The notes under the pieces: generated by a model
The model's database searches: none
What the model was told of the DNA's origin: nothing
Seen by the model: only the letters and a program-made list of their open reading frames with translations
Program-made: the position numbers and the translations under genes
Shown: in pieces, positions 58,201 to 64,000 of the stretch
Layout: the number at the start of each line of letters is the position of its first letter
How positions within the stretch are numbered: the stretch's first letter is position 1
Assembly: GCF_000972845.2 (NCBI RefSeq)
Contig: NC_040032.1
Coordinates: 16,581,358 to 16,645,357, forward strand
Direction: 5' to 3'
Source: Larimichthys crocea
Taxonomy: Eukaryota > Chordata > Actinopteri > Sciaenidae
DNA: 64,000 nucleotides

Positions 58201-61200
58201 TCTTCTTCGCTTCGGCGCCACTCAACTCCACAAAGCTACGTCACGTTACGTTACAGCGAGCTAACCGACGCATAAAGATAAAGGTTGCGTTCTTCTCTTT
58301 TCTTCTTGTGTGTTTTTTTAGGGGGTAAATTGTAAAATGGTGAAATTATTAGCGGTTGTAACTTCTTTTTTTTTTTCAAACTCATCATAGCTGACTTGTC
58401 GAAATTGACAAGTTAAATGTCAAGATGTCAAGAAACGTGCGCTATGCTATGATGTTGTCAGTGTGGGCGGTTTGGGCGGACATCTGTGCCCCTGGAAAAA
58501 AAAAATGTAGATGAATGAAATTACATAGGAAAAAAAAAAGACTTAAAATAAAGAAAGAAACACATACTGTGCATATACAGCATGTTTGTACATCGTCTGT
58601 TGATATACCACGATTATTGTAACGTACAAAAATGTGCAGTTTCAAAAAAACGGAACGGGGCTATAACGGCAGCATACATCTCCTGCCACTGTCACCTGAC
58701 AGAAATGTAATAATCTATAATGAATTTCCCATTTATTATCACATTTCTTATGCATAAGGAAATTAAATTCATTAAATAGACCCCCTTGGAAATGAAATGC
58801 TATAAATGAGCCAGTTTGAGACACATGATAACCAGTGTTAACTATATTCTTTATAGTTTTTGGCAGTAACGTGCAGAAGCTCCGTTTGATGTTACGTGAT
58901 GCAAACAATAAACGAAGAATTATGCAGGACATTAAATCAATGATTTTATTAGTTGCAGTGTAAAAGCAGTGACGTTCCTCTGAACTGCAGTGAGTGTGAA
59001 TAGTCTTGTCCATTCTCACTAACTGCTGGGCAGATAACATATTACAATTTACTAGGCAGTTTCCATTTTTAGCTCATGCTTGTGCTGCTTGTGCCCGGGT
59101 ATCCGTTAACTGTGCTTCTATTTGAATTTGTTTTGCTCGCTGTGAGGGACAAGCGGAGGCCTGACTCATGAAGCAGGATTGATAAAGCTGGATACACCTG
59201 GAACTCCCCCAAATGTGGAACATGGCCCTAGGCCAAATCTCCCGCGGTGAGCGTGAGACTCATGCAATGGACTCTAATCTGACACACTCTCCCCCACGCC
59301 TCCTATTTCTCACGCTCTGAATTGTTTACGTCGTCGTTGCTGTTTTTTTTTGCAGGGGTACAAGCCAGAGTCAGACACTAGACTACAGCCAGAGGTTCGC
59401 CTGTCGGGGAGCGAGCTGTCAGATGCAGAACGGACTGTTATTAGTCTGCCCGGGCCCCTGTTTTGTTCAATCACGTGCGTTTATGTAAATGACATTGCAG
59501 CGCACAGCTGAGAGAGCACAGACAGCGAGAGAAAGAGGTGACAAATAAAAAAGGTATTTTCAGAAATAAGAATAGTTGAATCTTTGGAAGTACTGCTGTT
59601 GCACAGGCTCCCATTTTTTATAAAGGTCAAAATATTTTCAGGACAAAAAGGCTAATTTTTTTCTCACTGAATTGGAGAAGTAAAGGTAGGAAGAGTGAAA
59701 GATCAGAGCGACGCTGTGCCAAAGCTCTAATAAGCTTTTATGACCCCGTAAAATTGGGGCTTTATTCTCATTTGTTTAAATATTTCTGGATCTCAGCTCT
59801 GTAGGAAAGAAAAAATGCACCGTAGCTGCTATAATTTTAATGACTGAAACACTCGAAGGAGACAATCTGTCTTGTCTTGTTCTTGCAACAACTAAAAAAT
59901 GTGCAAATTGTTCCTATTTTTATCATATTTGCAGCTGCAACCTGTCTGTTTTTAATAGTTAAAAACTACATTCATTAAGTGGTTCAACAAAGTATATTTT
60001 CTATATCACGTCTAATGTCTGTATTTGAATATGATGGTCCTTTTGTGACAGTGTAAACATGATTTTATTCAGCGGCATCTTTTAAGTGAGTGTATTTTTT
60101 TAATAGTTGGATGATTCTCTTCCTCCGAATGATTAATCACAAAGTCACACACCTATAACACTCCAATCCAGAGCTCTGTTTTGCAAAATCCTAAAAATAG
60201 ATTGTGTGAAAAGTTTGTCAAAGCTGATGATCTCATCAACGCAGACTCTATAAAACAAACGGCAGCGCTTGTAAAATCACGATCAACCGCTCCCTGTCTG
60301 CAGCGCATGCAGAGTGTGAAAAGAGCGTAGAACTACAAATAAAACCTTTTACAGGCCAGGGAGAGAGACACTATGACTTAAACCAGACCAGTGAATAGTG
60401 GGCTTAAATCCAACAGATGGCCAGAAGAATGAGGGCAAAGGGATGTCAGTGTTGCTCTGTGCCTGCTGGATGTGCAAAGAGACAATCGTGAGTTTGCCAG
60501 AGCAAATAGATAGACTCAAGGATCATTAGATTGGTGAGCTCGCTTTGAGTGTTGAGCCAAAATTGCTCAAGCCCTATTACGTTTACATGCTGTAAAATAT
60601 CTTCATTAAACAGTGGTAATGCAATAAAATTAAGATTATGCATCATTTGCAGCTACAAGTGTAGTGTGCGCGGTTACGAGAGAGTTCTAATTATTTCTTA
60701 CAAACCAGTTTTTCTAAAAATCTTTTGTCAGAATGAAGGCTCAGCACAAACATAAAACATTTTTCAGTCGCCGTATTGACTCTATTGCTAGATATTCTCT
60801 CAGTTTTTTTTGTCTATCACATCAGAATTTGTCAGCAAATCGGTGGCACTTTGACCAGTTTTAATATCTTTCAAGCCTCCAAATTACCCCCCCTCCTTTT
60901 TCGTCTTCTCAGGCCAGAGGCAAGGTGGCCCCGGCCGGCCGTGCGGTTATGAACCTGTTGTTCAGCCGTTACCGCTCTTTAAAATGCTGAGCTTGTCAGC
61001 AGGAGCCAGGCGAGGCAGTTTGTTCAGCTCACCACTCAATGGACATGTTTCATTGGCACCTTGCTGGAGGGTCAGCAGTAGGTGACGGCCAGAGCCGTGG
61101 GGGTCAGGCCTACTACCCAGCTTTAGCTGAAGAGTGAATTAGACTGTAGGTTGGGCAGGTGGGCTGAGCCAAAGCTGGGGGGGGCTTAAGATTGTGGCTC

Positions 61201-63518
61201 AGCAGCATGTTAAGGGTGTGTGTGGACTGTGTGTGTGTGCAGAAATCCATTTGACCATAGAGTCACACAGCTCCATTTATACGCCTGATGTGTAAGAGCT
61301 GCTTGGAAACCCTGCAATTTTTATTTTTTTTTTCCTTTCCTCCCAGAGATACTTTAACCAATAACTATTCTGTAGGGTACCTCACTGGAGTGATGAAGTT
61401 GGAAGATGTATCATTGAGGGATTAGGACTAGAGCTCATCAAAGAAAATAGCCTGGTCAGTGTGACATGCCACTTTAAAGTGGCTGAATATTTTAAGAGAG
61501 TCCTCTCTTCCTCGGAGGAAATGAAATACAGACAAAGAGTGGAGAGGAGGAGGATTTTGTTTGTTTCTGCCACCGCTCAGGGGCAGAGATGGAAGATTCC
61601 GAGATGCGGAGTCGATTGTTAGGGAGTGAGGCAGTTGGGGCCTATTTTCACCGCAGCTGAGGCCTCCACTAGCCACAAGCAGTTTATGTAATTCCAGAGA
61701 TGAGAGAACAAAATATCTTCTACCACACAAAGTAAGATTTGACTTCCTTTTCCCTCCTCCTGGCTTTTCTATATATCTCCCTCTCCTCTTCTTCTGCTTT
61801 ACTCCGATCACCTCCAGACAGCACTAGCCAGGTGCATCAAGGACAGTACAAGGCATTGCAGCATCGCCACAGTGCGACAGAGTGTAAACAGTCCCCTTCT
61901 ACATGACATCTAGTCAGGATCATTGTGCTTGCTCCGCCATGCATCGCCTGCCACTAAATGATTGTGTATTGTGGAGCTGGAGTGGATGTGTGTCCAGGTA
62001 ACTGGACGCCGGCTGGCCAGGATTGCCTTGGAGCTATCCACTCCATGGAGAATGACTTAGTTGAGCCTTGCTGCTGAGCTCTTCTGTGCATGCTTAAGAG
62101 CTGAGAATTATTCCACTCATTTCTAGGTTTCTGTGAAGCATGACAAAAAAAAAAACTCGAGTGCTTCATGCTCGCCCCAATTCTCCTCCCTGAGAGGAGC
62201 CGAGAGGCTCGGGGTTTAGAAGTCGTTCAGCAAACACTCACCATTAATTACATCAATTAAGTGGACCACGACCATTGTCTGCGGTGACTAAAAACACTGT
62301 CACAAATGCACTGACAAGAGCACAACAATAATATACAGTTACTTACCAAAGTGTAAATAAAGGGCATTTATTTTGTAATGAAAAAAATCAACGATCTCCT
62401 ATTTCATGGCGCTTAGTTTATATGGTCAGGCTATTATTGTGAGTTTATGCTGAAAATAATGATGTGTTATTTTTTTGTTCTTTCCTCACATAGCATCTCT
62501 TAGTCATTCATTCCTGCTCTGGATAGGCAGAATTTTCAATATATACGAGGTGCATATATTAAGGTCACATTCAAACACAGTTTCAGGGGGTGTTCATAGC
62601 TGACTTTTCTATAAATGCGCAGCTTTGGTTTGTTTATATTTGTGAAATAATAAAGCATTTACAATGCACAAAATGTCACGGTACAAGGTGTCCGATACTT
62701 TCTGGAAGTTTCTAAGTTTAGTAAATCGTGGTGTGGCTGTGTTTAAATCCTTTTGACAGCAGTTCATTGTTCTCGGTGTCAAAGACAAATCTAATCTGAA
62801 CTGTGTAAATATTTGGCAAAGAAATCATACAGGAAGTGGAATTTTCCACTTTTTTTTTTTTTTTTAAACATGCATAATAAATAGATAAGGCTGTATGAAA
62901 TAACTGCATCAGATTCAGTTTACGTGTTAATATAAATAAACGCAACCCAGTGGCCAATAGATAAGAAGTGAAATAATAATAAGCACAAACGACCAACTGG
63001 GATTGTCCATAAAAAAATGCGGCAGATTAAAGTCACCTCAGTCCCAGCGGCTCGCTGCGGTCGCATATGACTCAAAAGCGCAGGGCCACGCCATGGTGCA
63101 CTGACTTTTTTTAATAGGGAGGAGAGTCCAGGGGAAACAGACATTCGTGTCCTTGAGGTGAACAGTAAAATGCATAAATGTATAACAAGCCAAAATGCCG
63201 CTAACAGCGAGTTGAATTCATGTTTCTGAAGATACTGAATGCCTGATGACCTTGGTAGCCATGCATAATGATGCACACTTGCAGTTTATTTTGGGAACAC
63301 AATGATCCACATAATTAACTCTGTAGTACAATGAATTGTGTTTCCATCATCTTGGCAGTTGCCTGGAGTTTGTTTTACTTATAAATGATTAACAAGGTTG
63401 CATTCAGTTAGTCATATGTGGCTGCGTTTATATTTAGACAACAACGCCGCTACCGCCGGCGTCAGTAAAAGTGTGTGTAAAAAAAAAAAAAAAAAAACGT
63501 TTATGGTTACATAATTAA

Positions 63519-63645
63519 TTAGAGCAGCGACTAACGATTGTTTTTATAATTGATTAATCTGCCAGTTATTTCCTTCATTAATTGATGAATCTCCTTGTCT
63601 CTAAAATGATAGACAATTCAGAATTTCCCCCAAGGGGACACGCTC
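63519..63645 (+). mobile_element. 5' part of the TAGAGC(T)GC(A)ACTAACGATT teleost repeat family
   Basis: Begins TTAGAGCAGCGACTAACGATT and continues ATAATTGATTAATCTGCCAG, TTAATTGATGAATC, CTAAAATGATAGACAATTCA and TTTCCCCCAAGGGGACACG. This matches the first half of the family described at 10226-10442. The 3' half is not recognisable. Confidence 0.65.
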
Positions 63646-64000
63646 AAGTCGTGTGTCGTGTCATTGACATCGGAGAGAAAAGTTTACGATGTCAAGGTTT
63701 CGTTTAGCTGTGTTCTACTTCATTAACACGTCCTCCTGATGTCATCGTTGGCACTCTTTCTGATGGTTCGCTCCGTGTAACTAGCCATGCGCTACTGTCG
63801 TACAGGCCGTCCGGGTTGTACATTAGAAAATTGAATGTAAAGCACACGTAGCTGACGGACTGTACCAGTGTTGCAGCGGGACGCTGGATTTAATCAACTG
63901 AAAGGGAATGACTTCATTCATCGTACGAGTAGTTGTTGTTAACAAATACTAAAACATCACAGAATGAAGTGTCGCATTTTTAATTCCCATGAATGTTTTT

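Larger units (their letters stand above)
2813..64000 (+). other. msi2: msi2 gene, 5' part (runs off the window)
   Basis: Musashi-2 is a cytoplasmic RNA-binding translational regulator with two RRM domains, expressed in neural and other stem or progenitor cells. It binds UAG-containing motifs in target 3' UTRs. The window carries five 5' exons encoding residues 1-104 in one continuous frame: 62, 41, 82, 85 and 42 nt, with intron phases 2, 1, 2, 0 and 0. All introns are GT-AG. Introns 1-3 are short (412, 407 and 697 bp), intron 4 is 9626 bp, and intron 5 exceeds 49.7 kb. A long central intron fits the very large MSI2 gene of mammals. The N-terminus begins MEGDGSQATSGSLNDSQHD, which favours msi2b over msi2a, but I could not align paralogues. 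Confidence 0.9.
14267..64000 (+). other. msi2: Intron 5 (5' 49.7 kb), no further exon recognised
   Basis: Everything downstream of exon 5 appears intronic. I looked for the RRM2 exons (the IFVGGL and RGFGFVTFE segments) on the plus strand and for nested genes on either strand, and recognised none. The contents are old transposon pieces, long microsatellites and unique AT-rich sequence. Stretches 16161-23352, 23437-33317, 34451-43429, 46225-50726 and 55800-63518 hold no feature beyond the simple repeats listed and are otherwise ordinary intron sequence to my reading. Some repeat-poor blocks with homeodomain, octamer or forkhead-type motifs are listed as findings. Confidence 0.75.

Noticed and set aside
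1..64000. CRISPR arrays, bacterial operons or phage genes
   Set aside because: No spaced direct repeats of the right size, no ribosome-binding-site gene strings; spliced vertebrate exons and eukaryotic repeats explain the window.
14267..64000. Msi2 exon 6 or later exons in the window
   Set aside because: I looked for sequence encoding [21 protein letters not shown] and the ECKKAQPKEVM segment and saw none with splice sites. A translated alignment would be decisive.

Overview
The window is vertebrate nuclear DNA, almost certainly from a spiny-rayed (percomorph-type) teleost fish. It holds split coding exons with canonical GT/AG junctions, very dense dinucleotide microsatellites, and degenerate copies of interspersed repeats that I recognise as typical of perch-like fish genomes. 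There is no prokaryotic gene organisation.

One gene is identifiable: the 5' part of musashi RNA-binding protein 2 (msi2; the start of the protein looks more like the msi2b paralogue, but this is not certain), on the + strand. Five spliced exons (2813-2874, 3287-3327, 3735-3816, 4514-4598, 14225-14266) join without a frame error into the first 104 residues: the acidic, Gly/Ser-rich N-terminus, the whole of RRM1, and the start of the RRM1-RRM2 linker. A second coding start at 3237 reads straight into exon 2 through its splice acceptor. It encodes the alternative N-terminus known from human MSI2 isoform b (MAELTSGLTSVVFSPYS here). The gene therefore has two promoters about 400 bp apart, and one 15-base stretch is both splice acceptor and coding sequence. 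RRM2 and the C-terminal exons were not found and must lie beyond 64000.

Layout: 1-2500 is upstream intergenic DNA with no gene I can support. 2500-2812 is a promoter-like block (perfect inverted repeat, CRE, CCAAT boxes, GC box, E-box). 2813-4598 is a compact cluster of four exons whose short introns are packed with (TC)n/(GT)n tracts. 4599-14224 is intron 4 (9.6 kb). 14267-64000 is at least 49.7 kb of intron 5. It contains a degenerate antisense LINE with a readable YADD reverse-transcriptase motif (about 14640-16160), a nested repeat cluster at 33.3-34.45 kb (MITE, LINE C-terminal piece, teleost tail element), several other old repeats, long microsatellites, a perfect 42-bp tandem duplication (23353-23436) and a nearly perfect 47-bp-stem hairpin (46126-46224).

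Most open reading frames in the introns are simple-sequence or chance frames and are not annotated. The items most worth following up are the acceptor-overlapping alternative first exon, the 47-bp hairpin, the promoter inverted repeat, and a CpG-containing ORF block near 55.2-55.8 kb. Repeat family assignments are from memory of sequence patterns, not from a database search.
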